Made by a program: the position numbers and the translations under genes. This document shows positions 33,375-42,141 of a DNA stretch of 55,461 nucleotides, piece after piece; position 1 is the first letter of the stretch, and every line of letters starts with the position of its first letter. The notes beneath the pieces are model-generated. The model was not told the origin of the DNA and searched no databases. It worked only from the letters and a program-made list of their open reading frames with translations. This DNA comes from Rhodoferax sp. (GTDB lineage: Bacteria > Pseudomonadota > Gammaproteobacteria > Burkholderiales > Burkholderiaceae_C): NCBI GenBank assembly GCA_031291295.1, contig JARLJI010000204.1, positions 1 to 55,461 on the forward strand. The letters are read 5' to 3'.

Positions 33375-34739
33375 CTACAAGCCCGAAGGATAGGTTTCCG
33401 GCGCCTCGCCCTGGTCCCATTCCACGTTCACCTCCAGCGGCTCGAGCGCGTGCGTTTCGTCCAGATGGATGATGGCGTCGAACTGGGCCGGCAACCGCGT
33501 GTGGAAGTAGTGGCTCTGGCGCTCGGTCTGCGGGTGGTAGATCACCCCGATGGCCCGCTGCAGCCGGGGCGCGGCCAGCAACTGGCGCAGCGGCGGGTTG
33601 CCGCGCAGCGCCAGCCAGAAGCGCGCCTGCCCGCACTGGTGGAACAACGCCTCGAAGCTGCCCGGCAAGCCGTGGCGCACCCGTTTCCTGTGCGGCGGCG
33701 CATCCCATTCGGAAGCCGCCGTCACGCTGCCGTGATGGGTGCTGAAGCCGACCAGCGTGGCCTCGTCGCCATAGCGGTCGCGCACCAGCTGGCCCACATT
33801 CCATTCGCCCATCTCGCCCATCTCGGTGGCGCTGGCATCGCCCAGGTGCGAGTTGTGGGCCCAGACGGCCATGCGCGGCGGCGCTGCGCCGCGGACAGTG
33901 AGATGGCGGTCCAGCGCCTGCAGCGTCTCCACCATGTGGCTGTCACGCAGGTTCCATGACGAGATGCGGCCGTGGAACATGGAGCGGTAGTACTCCTCGG
34001 CATTGCGCACCAGGCGCGCATTCTGCTGGGCGAAAAAGGCCTCGTCGCGCTCCAGGCCCGGCGTCGGCGGAAATTTGGCCGCACGCCGGTTCATTTCGCG
34101 CAGCTGCTGCACGACTTCGTCCTCGCAAATCGGCTTCAGGCCGAAGCTGGCGGCGTAGCCATAAGCCTGGCTGTCTTCGTGCGCATGGTCGAAGCATGCG
34201 TAGCGCGCACGGGCTCGGGCCGCAGCTTGCGGGTCGACCCGGTCCAGGTAGGCCAGCACTGCCTGTATAGAGGTAAAAAGGCTGTACAGGTCGATGCCGT
34301 AAAAGCCGACCCGGCGGGAAGAGGGCAGGCCGCGGTTGTGCTCGCGCAGCCATTCCACGAAATCACGCACCACGGTGTTGCGCCACATCCAGGTGGGAAA
34401 ACGCCTGAAGCCGGTCAGCGCGGCATCCGCATCCGCGTCTTCGCCTAGTCCGCGCACATAGCGGTTGACGCGCCAGGCGTCGGGCCAGTCCGCCTCGACG
34501 GCCACCGCGGTGAAGCCCTTTTCGACGATCAGGCGCCGCGTGATGGCGGCGCGATCGGCATAGAACTCCTGCGTGCCATGCGAGGCCTCACCCAGCAGGG
34601 CGAAGCGGCTCGCGCCGATCAGTTCCAGCAAGCCGTCGTATTCGCCGTCGCTGCCGTCCAGCAGGCCGAGGTGGGGGAGCAGGCCCGCCAGGAGCGGGTC
34701 GGCGTGCTGCGCATGCGCGGGGGGATGATGGGTTGCCAT
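33375..34739 (-). CDS. erythromycin esterase family protein
   Basis: A 454-residue protein of the Ere-type hydrolase family: [21 protein letters not shown], the segment [32 protein letters not shown] and [12 protein letters not shown], with the conserved His/Glu catalytic pair of the family in GEASHG. True macrolide esterases are a small part of this family; the chromosomal forms are of unknown substrate. It is the third gene of an operon with a hydrolase and a phosphoribosyltransferase, a combination that recurs in proteobacteria. It should not be taken as a resistance gene. Confidence 0.88.
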   Translation of the reverse strand: MATHHPPAHAQHADPLLAGLLPHLGLLDGSDGEYDGLLELIGASRFALLGEASHGTQEFYADRAAITRRLIVEKGFTAVAVEADWPDAWRVNRYVRGLGEDADADAALTGFRRFPTWMWRNTVVRDFVEWLREHNRGLPSSRRVGFYGIDLYSLFTSIQAVLAYLDRVDPQAAARARARYACFDHAHEDSQAYGYAASFGLKPICEDEVVQQLREMNRRAAKFPPTPGLERDEAFFAQQNARLVRNAEEYYRSMFHGRISSWNLRDSHMVETLQALDRHLTVRGAAPPRMAVWAHNSHLGDASATEMGEMGEWNVGQLVRDRYGDEATLVGFSTHHGSVTAASEWDAPPHRKRVRHGLPGSFEALFHQCGQARFWLALRGNPPLRQLLAAPRLQRAIGVIYHPQTERQSHYFHTRLPAQFDAIIHLDETHALEPLEVNVEWDQGEAPETYPSGL

Positions 34740-34760
34740 GGCCGTGCCTCCCGTGTCACC

Positions 34761-35429
34761 TTACCGCGCATCCTGCGCATGCTCGCGCCGCGCTTGCTCA
34801 AGCAGCGTGCGCACCTCGTCGTCGCTTGCCTGCGGGAAGTCTTCGTACCACAGGCCCACGGCGCGAAACGGCTCAGGCATGGCGGCGCACACGATCTCAT
34901 CGGCCTGGTCCTGCAGGGCTTCGCAGGTATCCCGTGCGCCGACCGGCACCGCCACGACCAGGTGGGCCGGATGCTGCTGGCGGATGGCCAGCAGAGCCGC
35001 CCGCATGGTGGAGCCGGTGGCCAGGCCGTCGTCGACCACGATGACCGTGCGCCCGCGCAGCGGCACGCCGGGCCGCTGGCTGCGGTAGAGCTGTTCCCTG
35101 CGCACCAGTTCGGCCTGTTCTCGCTCGATCACCGCTGCCAGTGCCTGCGGCGAGACGGAGCCGCCCGGCAGCGGATTCATGACGCGCACGCCGCCGCTGG
35201 CGATGGCGCCCATGGCGTATTCCTCGTGTCCGGGATAGCCGAGCTTGCGCACCACGAAGACATCCAGCGGCGCCTTCAATGCGCGTGCCACTTCAAACCC
35301 CACGGCCACTCCGCCGCGCGGCAGGGCCAGCACCAGCAGGCCCTGCCGGCCCCGATAGTGCTCCAGCTTCTCGGCCAGCACGCGGCCGGCCTGGTGGCGG
35401 TCGTGATAGGGCACGTGGGTGGCTGTCAT
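34761..35429 (-). CDS. phosphoribosyltransferase family protein
   Basis: A 222-residue type I phosphoribosyltransferase fold. The PRPP-binding loop is VIVVDDGLATGSTMRAAL, with an early LALPRGGVAVGFEVARAL and DVFVVRKLGYPGHEEYAMGA. The family often sits beside erythromycin esterase-like and dienelactone-hydrolase genes, and its base substrate is unknown. It starts at ATG 35427-35429, overlapping the hydrolase stop (ATGA), and lies 21 bases before the esterase gene. Confidence 0.9.
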   Translation of the reverse strand: MTATHVPYHDRHQAGRVLAEKLEHYRGRQGLLVLALPRGGVAVGFEVARALKAPLDVFVVRKLGYPGHEEYAMGAIASGGVRVMNPLPGGSVSPQALAAVIEREQAELVRREQLYRSQRPGVPLRGRTVIVVDDGLATGSTMRAALLAIRQQHPAHLVVAVPVGARDTCEALQDQADEIVCAAMPEPFRAVGLWYEDFPQASDDEVRTLLEQARREHAQDAR

Positions 35430-36112
35430 GATGCGTGCGCCGTCACGGTGAGATGCGCCGCGAACCACGCGGCGGCCAGCGACGCGGCCTGCTCCAGCGT
35501 GCCGGGTTCCTCGAACAGGTGGCTGGCGCCGGGCACGATGGCCAGCTGCTTCTCGCAGTGCAGCAGCGCGTGGGCCTGCTCATTGAGCTCGATGACGCCA
35601 TGGTCGGCGCCACCGACAATCAGCAAGGTGGGCGCGGTGACGGCGGCGAGCGCCGCCGGACCGGCCAGATCCGGACGCCCGCCGCGGGAGACCACCGCCT
35701 GGACCCCGCCGCCCAGCCGCGCGGCGGCAATCAAGGCGGCGGCGCTGCCGGTGCTGGCGCCAAAGTAGCCGATGCCCGCGTACCGCAGGCCCGGCTGCGT
35801 GAGCACCCAGGCCGTGGCATCCTGCATCCGCTGTGTCAGCAGCGGAATGTCGAAGCGGTGCTCGCGTGTGTGGATGTCCACCTGCTCTTCCTGCGCCGTG
35901 AGCAGGTCGAACAGCAAGGTGGCGATGCCGCGCAGCTGCAACTGCCGGGCGACATAGCGGTTGCGGGCGCTGTGCCGACCGCTGCCGCTGCCATGGGCGA
36001 ACAACACCAGCCCGTCGAATGCCGGCGGCTGGGCCAGGTCGCCCTGCAGCCACACCTTGCCCGAGGGAATTCGCACCTCACGGCTCGAAATCGCTGACGT
36101 CGTGTTATCCAT
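35426..36112 (-). CDS. alpha/beta hydrolase, dienelactone hydrolase-like
   Basis: A 228-residue hydrolase. LVLFAHGSGSGRHSARNR forms the oxyanion region, the nucleophile serine sits in YFGASTGSAAAL, and the acid and histidine are expected at GGADHGV and GASHLFEEPG. It has no signal peptide, so it is cytoplasmic. It is the first gene of the hydrolase-phosphoribosyltransferase-esterase operon, with an FNR-type box about 210 bases upstream. Substrate unknown. Confidence 0.88.
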   Translation of the reverse strand: MDNTTSAISSREVRIPSGKVWLQGDLAQPPAFDGLVLFAHGSGSGRHSARNRYVARQLQLRGIATLLFDLLTAQEEQVDIHTREHRFDIPLLTQRMQDATAWVLTQPGLRYAGIGYFGASTGSAAALIAAARLGGGVQAVVSRGGRPDLAGPAALAAVTAPTLLIVGGADHGVIELNEQAHALLHCEKQLAIVPGASHLFEEPGTLEQAASLAAAWFAAHLTVTAHAS

Positions 36113-36318
36113 CGTCTTCTCAGGGCCGGCGGGGTCCTGCCTCGAAAATCAGGTACCGCGCAATGCGGCCCTTGGCAGATCATTTCCCGTTTTGCGCAGA
36201 AAGTCCAACACGGCCACGAGACCGATTTTTGGCGAAAAATTTGCCCGCAGCCCGCATGGAGCCGCAACATGTTGCTATGAAAAAAGTAGTGAGCGCCGCT
36301 TGGGCGCGAGGAGGGCGC
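36113..36318 (-). other. leader region of the hydrolase operon
   Basis: This 206-base stretch before the hydrolase gene holds no supported gene. A short segment around 36272-36295 resembles only the 5' half of the dispersed repeat (see rejected items). The promoter is not clear by eye. Confidence 0.3.
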
Positions 36319-36332
36319 TTGATCTGGATCAA
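36319..36332. promoter_or_regulatory. FNR/Anr-type box
   Basis: TTGATCTGGATCAA is a perfect match to the FNR/Anr consensus TTGAT-N4-ATCAA. It lies between argA (16 bases after its stop region) and the hydrolase operon, both on the minus strand, so it most likely controls the hydrolase-phosphoribosyltransferase-esterase operon in response to low oxygen. The distance to the gene start (~207 bases) is long. Confidence 0.65.
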
Positions 36333-36347
36333 CTGCGGGCGCGTTCT

Positions 36348-37697
36348 TCAGCCGAGCTTCTTCACCAGCACCTGGCTCTTGCGGTCCCAGTTGTACTTGC
36401 GCTTGCGTGCCTCGGGCAGCCAGTCCGGATCGACCACCTCAAAACCGCGCTTGAGGAACCAGTGCATGGTGCGGGTGGTCAGCACAAAAATGCTTTGCAG
36501 GCCGGCGGCGCGGGCGCGCTGCTCGATGCGCTTCAAAACCTTTTCGCCGTCGCCCTGGCCCTGGCTTTGCGGCGACACAGTGAGGGCCGCCATCTCGCCC
36601 GTTTTGGCCTCGGGATAGGGATAAAGCGCGGCGCAGGCGAAGATCACGCCGTCGTGTTCGACGACGATGTAGTGGTCGGCGTCGCGCTCGATCTCGGTGG
36701 GGCTGCGCTTGACCAGCGTGCCGTCTTTCTCGAAAGGTTCGATCAGCTGCAGGATGCCGCCCACGTCGTCGGCGGTGGCCTCGCGCAGGCTCTCCAGCTT
36801 CTCGTCGATCACCATGGTGCCGATGCCGTCGTGCACATAGACCTCGAGCAGCAGCGAGCCGTCCACCGCGAATGGCAGGATGTGGCTGCGCTCCACGCCG
36901 CCCTTGCAGGCCTTCACGCAATGCTGCAGGTAAAACGCGATGTCGGTCGGGTTCTGGCTGGGGGGTGACCGGGCCAGCAGCTGCTCGGCGGCGGCCAGCG
37001 GCAATTCGGTGTCGATCGGATTGTCGTCACTCTCGGGCTCGCCCGGCTTGACGCGAATGCCGGGGACCTCGGTCACAAAAATCAGCTTGTCGGCCTGCAG
37101 CGCGATCGCCACCGAGGTCGCGACTTCTTCCATGGTCAGGTTGAAGGCCTCGCCCGTGGGCGAGAAGCCGAACGGCGAGATCAGTACCATGGCGCCAAAG
37201 TCCAGTGTGCGGATGATGCCCGCCACATCCACCTTGCGCACCACGCCCGAGTGCTGGAAGTCCACGCCGTCCACGATCCCCACCGGCCGCGCCGTGATGA
37301 AGTTGCCCGAGATCATGCGCACGGTGGAGCCCGCCATCGGCGTGTTGGGCAGGCCCTGGCTGAACGCGGCCTCGATCTCATAGCGCAGCTGGCCGGCTGC
37401 CTCCTGGGCGCTGTCCAGCGCCACCTCGTCGGTGATGCGGATGCCGTGCGAATACTTTGCGGCGTGGCCCTTGGCCTTGAGCTGCTCGGTGACCTGCGGG
37501 CGAAAGCCATGCACCAGCACGAGCTTGACGCCCATGCTCTGGATCAGCGCCAGATCTTGCGCCAGATGCTGCAATTTGCCCGCCGCAATGGCCTCGCCGC
37601 AAATGCCCACGACAAAGGTCTTGCCCCGGTGCATGTGGATGTAGGGCGCCACCGAGCGGAACCAGGGAACGAAGGTGAAGTTAAAGACGGTAGACAT
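36348..37697 (-). CDS. argA: amino-acid N-acetyltransferase (N-acetylglutamate synthase)
   Basis: ArgA makes N-acetylglutamate, the first step of arginine synthesis. It has 449 residues. The N-terminal amino-acid kinase domain (FVVGICGEAIAAGKLQHLAQD, LVLVHGFRPQV, DFGAMVLISPFGFSPTGE) binds arginine for feedback control. The C-terminal GNAT domain has the acetyl-CoA loop SPQSQGQGDGEKVLKRIE and WFLKRGFEVVDPDWLP. The length is normal. It is divergent from hrpA with 56 bases between starts, so promoters must be compact. Confidence 0.96.
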   Translation of the reverse strand: MSTVFNFTFVPWFRSVAPYIHMHRGKTFVVGICGEAIAAGKLQHLAQDLALIQSMGVKLVLVHGFRPQVTEQLKAKGHAAKYSHGIRITDEVALDSAQEAAGQLRYEIEAAFSQGLPNTPMAGSTVRMISGNFITARPVGIVDGVDFQHSGVVRKVDVAGIIRTLDFGAMVLISPFGFSPTGEAFNLTMEEVATSVAIALQADKLIFVTEVPGIRVKPGEPESDDNPIDTELPLAAAEQLLARSPPSQNPTDIAFYLQHCVKACKGGVERSHILPFAVDGSLLLEVYVHDGIGTMVIDEKLESLREATADDVGGILQLIEPFEKDGTLVKRSPTEIERDADHYIVVEHDGVIFACAALYPYPEAKTGEMAALTVSPQSQGQGDGEKVLKRIEQRARAAGLQSIFVLTTRTMHWFLKRGFEVVDPDWLPEARKRKYNWDRKSQVLVKKLG

Positions 37698-37753
37698 TCG
37701 CGGCGAACATTTGAGGGAAGGGCGGCAACAGGGAGGTCGGGCTGGGATAATCC

Positions 37754-40700
37754 GTGATTCTCTACGAAGTTGCCGCCTTGTCAGTCCAGTCTCCCCAATC
37801 CCTGCTCAAAATCGAGTTTCCCGAAGCGCTGCCGGTGTCCGCCAAACGCGAGGACATCATGGCCGCCATGGCGGCGAACCAGGTCATCATCGTTTGCGGC
37901 GAAACCGGCTCCGGCAAAACCACCCAGCTGCCCAAGATCGCGCTGGCGATGGGGCGCGGCAAGCTCAACTACCCCGAGGGCCGCGGCAAGCTGATCGGGC
38001 ACACCCAGCCGCGCCGGATCGCCGCCAGCAGCGTCGCCAAGCGCATTGCCGAGGAGCTCAAGACGCCGCTGGGCGAGGTGGTGGGCTTCAAGGTGCGGTT
38101 CCAGGACCGCTTGGGCCGCGATGCCTCGGTCAAGCTGATGACCGACGGGATTTTGCTGGCCGAAACCCAGACCGATCCGCTGCTCAGGGCCTACGACACC
38201 CTGATCATCGACGAGGCGCACGAGCGCAGCCTGAACATCGACTTTCTGCTCGGCTACCTGCGCGAAATCCTGCCGCGCCGGCCCGATCTGAAGGTGGTGG
38301 TGACCTCGGCCACGATCGACGCCCAGCGCTTCGCAGACCATTTCGCTTCCAGTAAAGGCCCCGCGCCGGTCATCATGGTGTCGGGGCGCATGTTCCCGGT
38401 CGAGCAGCGCTGGCGGCCGTTTGAGGAGTCGCGCGACTACGGCCTGAACGAGGCGATTGCCGACGCCGTGGACGAGCTCTGGCGCGACGTGCACAGCAGC
38501 GGCGACATCCTGGTGTTCCTGCCCGGCGAGCGCGAAATTCGCGAGGCCGCGGACCATTTGCGCCGCCACCTGAGCCACCAGCCGCTGTTTCGCGATGCCG
38601 AGGTGCTGCCCTTGTTCGCGCGCCTGTCGCAGGCCGAACAGGACCGGATTTTTGATCGCCACAGTGGCCGGCGCATCGTGCTCGCGACCAACGTGGCCGA
38701 GACCTCGCTCACGGTGCCGGGCATCAATTACGTCATAGACGCAGGCACGGCAAGGGTCAAGCGCTACAGTTTCCGTAGCAAGGTGGAGCAGCTGCTGGTC
38801 GAGCCGATCAGCCAGGCGGCCGCGAATCAGCGCGCCGGGCGCTGCGGCCGCGTGGCCAACGGCATCTGCATTCGCCTGTACGACCAGCAGGACTTTGACG
38901 GCCGCCCCCGGTTCACCGACCCCGAGATTCTGCGCAGCTCGCTGGCCGGCGTGATCCTGCGCATGAAGTCGCTGCACCTGGGCGTGGTGGAGGACTTCCC
39001 GTTCATCGAACGGCCGCAGGGCCGCGCCATTGCCGACGGCTACCAGCTGCTGATGGAGCTGGGCGCAGTGGACGACGCGAACGAGCTCACCGCCATTGGC
39101 CAGGAGCTGGCCCGGTTGCCGCTGGACCCGCGCGTGGGCCGCATGATTCTGGAGGCGCGTTCGCGCCAGGCGCTCGACGAAGTGCTGGTGATTGCCTCGG
39201 CGCTGTCCGTGCAGGATGTGCGCGACCGGCCCATGGAGGCGCAGGCCGCGGCCGATCAGGCGCACGCGAAGTTTGATGACGACAAGAGCGAATTCAGCGG
39301 GTATTTGAAGCTGTGGAAGTGGCTGGAAAGCGCCCGCGGCGGTCCGCCGCCCGTCCGGCATTCCAGCGCGGCGCTGCCTCCCTCTCGTCATCCCCGCGCA
39401 GGCGGGGATCCATCCCCGCAAGCCGCGGTGCGTGGGCAACCGGCAGGCGAGCGTGCGACCGTGGATTCCCGCCTGCGCGGGAATGACAGCGCACGGGGCA
39501 ATGACAGCGCTCGCGGGAATGACAACCTTCGCAATGACAGTGCACCGGCGCATCGCCTGTCAAATCGCCAGTACGAACAACTGCTACGCCAGAACTTCAT
39601 CAGCATTCGCCGCGTGCGCGAGTGGCGCGACATCTACAGCCAGCTGCACACCGTCGTGGCCGAACACAAGTGGCAGCTCAACACACAGCCCGCCAGCTAC
39701 GAGCAGCTGCATTTGTCTATGCTGGCCGGGCTGCTCGGCAACGTCGGCTGCAAGCTCGAGGACGAAGAGGTGTATCTGGGCGCGCGCGGCATCAAGTTCT
39801 ACCGCCACCCCGGCGCGCACCTGGGCAAGAAACCGGGCCGCTGGATCGTGGCCGCCGAACTGGTGGAAACCACGCGCCTGTTTGGCCGCGGCATCGCCAA
39901 CATCGAGCCGCTGTGGATCGAGCAGGTGGCCGGCCATCTGCTCAAAAAGCAGATGCTCGACCCGCACTGGGAAAAGAAGGCCGCGCAGGTCACGGCGCTG
40001 GAGCGTGCCACGCTCTATGGGCTGGCGGTGTACAACGGGCGGCGCGTCAACTTTGGCCGGGTCGACCCGGTGGCGGCGCGCGAGATCTTCATTCGCGAAG
40101 CGCTGGTGGCGGGCAACTGGGACACCAAGCTGCCGTTCCTCGCAGCCAACCACAAGCTGATCAGCCAGGTGCAGGACCTCGAACACAAGGCGCGCCGCCA
40201 GGACGTGCTGGTGGACGAAGAGCTGATCTATGCCTTTTACGACCAGCAGCTGCCGGCCGACATCTGCAGCGGCGCCGGCTGCGAGAGCTGGTACAAGGAC
40301 GAGGCCCGGCGGCAGTCCCAACTGTTGCTGCTGAGCCGCGAGGAGCTGATGCGCCACGAGGCCGCCGGCATCACCACGCAGGCCTTTCCCAAGACCCTGC
40401 GCCTCGGCGGCGTGGACTGCACGGCGACTTACCTGCACGAGCCCGGCGACGCCCGGGACGGCGTGACCGTGGACGTGCCGTTGTTTGCGCTGAACCAGGT
40501 GAACGAGGAGCGCTGCGAGTGGCTGGTGCCCGGCATGCTGCGGGACAAGGTGCAGGCGCTCATCAAGACGCTGCACCAGCGCCCGCGCTCGCGCCTGGTG
40601 CCGCTGCCAGAGACCGCGACGCGCATGGCCGAGGCGTTGAACCAGCCGCAGGTGTTCGGCAGCGGCCCGCTGGTGGACGCGGTGCTCAAGCTGGTGCGCG

Positions 40701-41893
40701 ATGCGACCTCGCTGGACATCAAGCGTGCCGACATGAAGCTTGACATGCTGCCGCCCCATTTGTTCATGAACTTTCGCGTGCTGGACGAGCATGGCCGGCA
40801 ATTGGGCACCGGCCGCAACCTCGGCGCGCTCAAGGGCGAGTTGGGGTCACAGGCGCGCGGGGCGTTTCAGGCGCTGGCCGGCCTCAGAAGCCGGGTTGCG
40901 CCGGCGGCACCGGGCGCCGGGGAAAGCGCCGGCTCGTTCGCTGATTCAGCATCAAATAGGCCTCAAGCCCATACGGGACAGGGGCAATCAGCTCCAGAAA
41001 AGATAGCGCCCAAGACCGTCGAGCGTTACACCAGTTGGAGTTTCGGCGAGTTGCCCGAACTGATGGAGATCCGCAAGGGATCGCAAACTCTGATTGGCTT
41101 TCCGGCGCTGATCGATCTGGGCGATGCGGTCACGATCGAAGTGTTTGATGAACCCGATGTGGCCGCCGCCAAACACCGTGCCGGCTTGCGGCGGCTGTTT
41201 TCGCTGCAGATCCGCGACGCGCTCAAATACCTCGAAAAGAACCTGCCCGACCTGCAAAAAATGGCGGCGGTGTTCATGCTGGTGGGCCGCGGTGCTGACA
41301 ACTCGGGCGGCGGCACGCTGGAAGAGCTGCGCCAGCAAATCATCGACGTGGCGCTGGACCGCGCCTTCTTGCTGGAGCCGCTGCCCACCCATGAGGCCGA
41401 GTTCACCAAGCGGGTGGAGGATGGGCGCGGGCGCCTGACGCTGATTGCCAATGAGGTGGCGCGCCTGGCCGGCGGCATCCTGACCGAGTTCGCGGTGGCT
41501 CAGCGCAAGATCAAGGACACGAAAAACGCCACCGAGGCCGCGCTGGACGCCGCGCAGCAGTTGCAGCGGCTGATGCCCAAACGCTTCCTGGCTGGCACGC
41601 CCTACGCGCAGCTGCAGCACTTTGCACGCTACCTCAAGGCGATCACCCTGCGGCTGGAGAAGTGGCGCGCCGATCCGGCCCGCGATGCGGCCCGTTTAGT
41701 CGAATTGCGCCCGCAGGAACAGCACTACTGGCGCCTGGTGGCCGAGCGAAAGGGCGTGATCGACGCCCGCATGCAGGAGTTTCGCTGGCTGCTGGAAGAA
41801 CTGCGCGTGAGCTTTTTTGCGCAGGAGCTGCGCACGCCGCAGCCGGTCAGCATCAAGCGGCTGGACAAGGCGTGGGCGCAGATCAATAGCTGA
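37754..41893 (+). CDS. hrpA: ATP-dependent RNA helicase HrpA, with two in-frame repeat insertions
   Basis: A 1379-residue DEAH-box RNA helicase that resolves stalled ribosomes or mRNA structures. Motif I GETGSGKTTQL is near residues 49-59, DEAH near 152, VTSATIDAQ near 187, and motif VI QRAGRCGR lies in the second RecA domain. HrpA-type C-terminal domains follow. It is about 80 residues longer than typical HrpA. Residues ~545-600 are coded by an inverted CGTCATCCCCGCG-type repeat (39386-39550), and residues ~1067-1085 by dispersed repeat copy F. Both keep the frame. The start GTG 37754 is the first usable one and is not certain. The gene converges with the DUF3309 gene with no base between stops. 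Confidence 0.92.
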   Translation: MILYEVAALSVQSPQSLLKIEFPEALPVSAKREDIMAAMAANQVIIVCGETGSGKTTQLPKIALAMGRGKLNYPEGRGKLIGHTQPRRIAASSVAKRIAEELKTPLGEVVGFKVRFQDRLGRDASVKLMTDGILLAETQTDPLLRAYDTLIIDEAHERSLNIDFLLGYLREILPRRPDLKVVVTSATIDAQRFADHFASSKGPAPVIMVSGRMFPVEQRWRPFEESRDYGLNEAIADAVDELWRDVHSSGDILVFLPGEREIREAADHLRRHLSHQPLFRDAEVLPLFARLSQAEQDRIFDRHSGRRIVLATNVAETSLTVPGINYVIDAGTARVKRYSFRSKVEQLLVEPISQAAANQRAGRCGRVANGICIRLYDQQDFDGRPRFTDPEILRSSLAGVILRMKSLHLGVVEDFPFIERPQGRAIADGYQLLMELGAVDDANELTAIGQELARLPLDPRVGRMILEARSRQALDEVLVIASALSVQDVRDRPMEAQAAADQAHAKFDDDKSEFSGYLKLWKWLESARGGPPPVRHSSAALPPSRHPRAGGDPSPQAAVRGQPAGERATVDSRLRGNDSARGNDSARGNDNLRNDSAPAHRLSNRQYEQLLRQNFISIRRVREWRDIYSQLHTVVAEHKWQLNTQPASYEQLHLSMLAGLLGNVGCKLEDEEVYLGARGIKFYRHPGAHLGKKPGRWIVAAELVETTRLFGRGIANIEPLWIEQVAGHLLKKQMLDPHWEKKAAQVTALERATLYGLAVYNGRRVNFGRVDPVAAREIFIREALVAGNWDTKLPFLAANHKLISQVQDLEHKARRQDVLVDEELIYAFYDQQLPADICSGAGCESWYKDEARRQSQLLLLSREELMRHEAAGITTQAFPKTLRLGGVDCTATYLHEPGDARDGVTVDVPLFALNQVNEERCEWLVPGMLRDKVQALIKTLHQRPRSRLVPLPETATRMAEALNQPQVFGSGPLVDAVLKLVRDATSLDIKRADMKLDMLPPHLFMNFRVLDEHGRQLGTGRNLGALKGELGSQARGAFQALAGLRSRVAPAAPGAGESAGSFADSASNRPQAHTGQGQSAPEKIAPKTVERYTSWSFGELPELMEIRKGSQTLIGFPALIDLGDAVTIEVFDEPDVAAAKHRAGLRRLFSLQIRDALKYLEKNLPDLQKMAAVFMLVGRGADNSGGGTLEELRQQIIDVALDRAFLLEPLPTHEAEFTKRVEDGRGRLTLIANEVARLAGGILTEFAVAQRKIKDTKNATEAALDAAQQLQRLMPKRFLAGTPYAQLQHFARYLKAITLRLEKWRADPARDAARLVELRPQEQHYWRLVAERKGVIDARMQEFRWLLEELRVSFFAQELRTPQPVSIKRLDKAWAQINS
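39386..39550. repeat. inverted repeat pair and tandem units inside hrpA
   Basis: The left arm (39386-39413) begins CGTCATCCCCGCG. The right arm (about 39461-39488) ends GCGGGAATGACAG and is the inverted copy with CC/TT changes. Such arms resemble widespread proteobacterial dRS3-like repeats. After the right arm come about three degenerate ~18-base units ending AATGACA, read as ARGNDS. All are translated in the hrpA frame (RHPRAGGDP, VDSRLRGNDS). Confidence 0.85.
40952..41009 (-). repeat. dispersed ~55-bp repeat, copy F (inside hrpA, reverse)
   Basis: Reverse-orientation copy. Its complement reads GCTATCTTTTCTGGAGCTGAT, then exactly 28 bases ending GGGCTTGAGGCC, then TATTTGA. In hrpA it is translated as SNRPQAHTGQGQSAPEKIA, in the same frame as copy G (A-x6-[SL]-APxK[IV]A). 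Confidence 0.85.
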
Positions 41894-42052
41894 CTAGATG
41901 CGACCCATCAGCAGGAGTATTACGACCACGAGCACGACGAGGCCAAGACCGCCGCTCGGGCCGTAGCCCCAATTCCGGCTGTGGCCCCAGGTCGGCAGGG
42001 CGCCCACCAGAAAAAGAATGAGAACGATCAGCAGGATAAGAGAGAGAGACAT
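41894..42052 (-). CDS. DUF3309 small membrane protein
   Basis: A 52-residue protein: one hydrophobic helix (LILLIVLILFLVGALP), the motif TWGHSRNWGYGPSGGLG and a second hydrophobic helix ending LLLMGRI, as in DUF3309. The family is widespread in proteobacteria and has no known function; it is probably a two-helix inner-membrane protein. ATG 42050-42052 is chosen because the family starts MSLSLILL. Its stop is directly next to the hrpA stop on the other strand. Confidence 0.9.
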   Translation of the reverse strand: MSLSLILLIVLILFLVGALPTWGHSRNWGYGPSGGLGLVVLVVVILLLMGRI

Positions 42053-42141
42053 GAAAGCACTCCTTGTGGTGTGCATTCATTCTTGCCTGCGCGGGGGCGT
42101 TATCAAGCAGGACAGGAGCGCGTTCAGCCGTCAGGCGGCGC

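Noticed and set aside
33375..34739. Erythromycin resistance determinant
   Set aside because: Family membership alone does not show macrolide hydrolysis; operon context and the oxygen-type regulatory box favour another role.
36272..36332. Possible eighth copy of the dispersed repeat
   Set aside because: GCTATGAAAAAAGTAGTGAGCG matches the first half, but the expected GGGCTnCAGGCC end at the fixed distance is missing; similarity could be chance or a decayed copy.
39386..39550. CRISPR-like array of short repeats in hrpA
   Set aside because: The units are an inverted pair followed by degenerate tandem units with no regular unique spacers, all in a coding frame; no cas genes are nearby.
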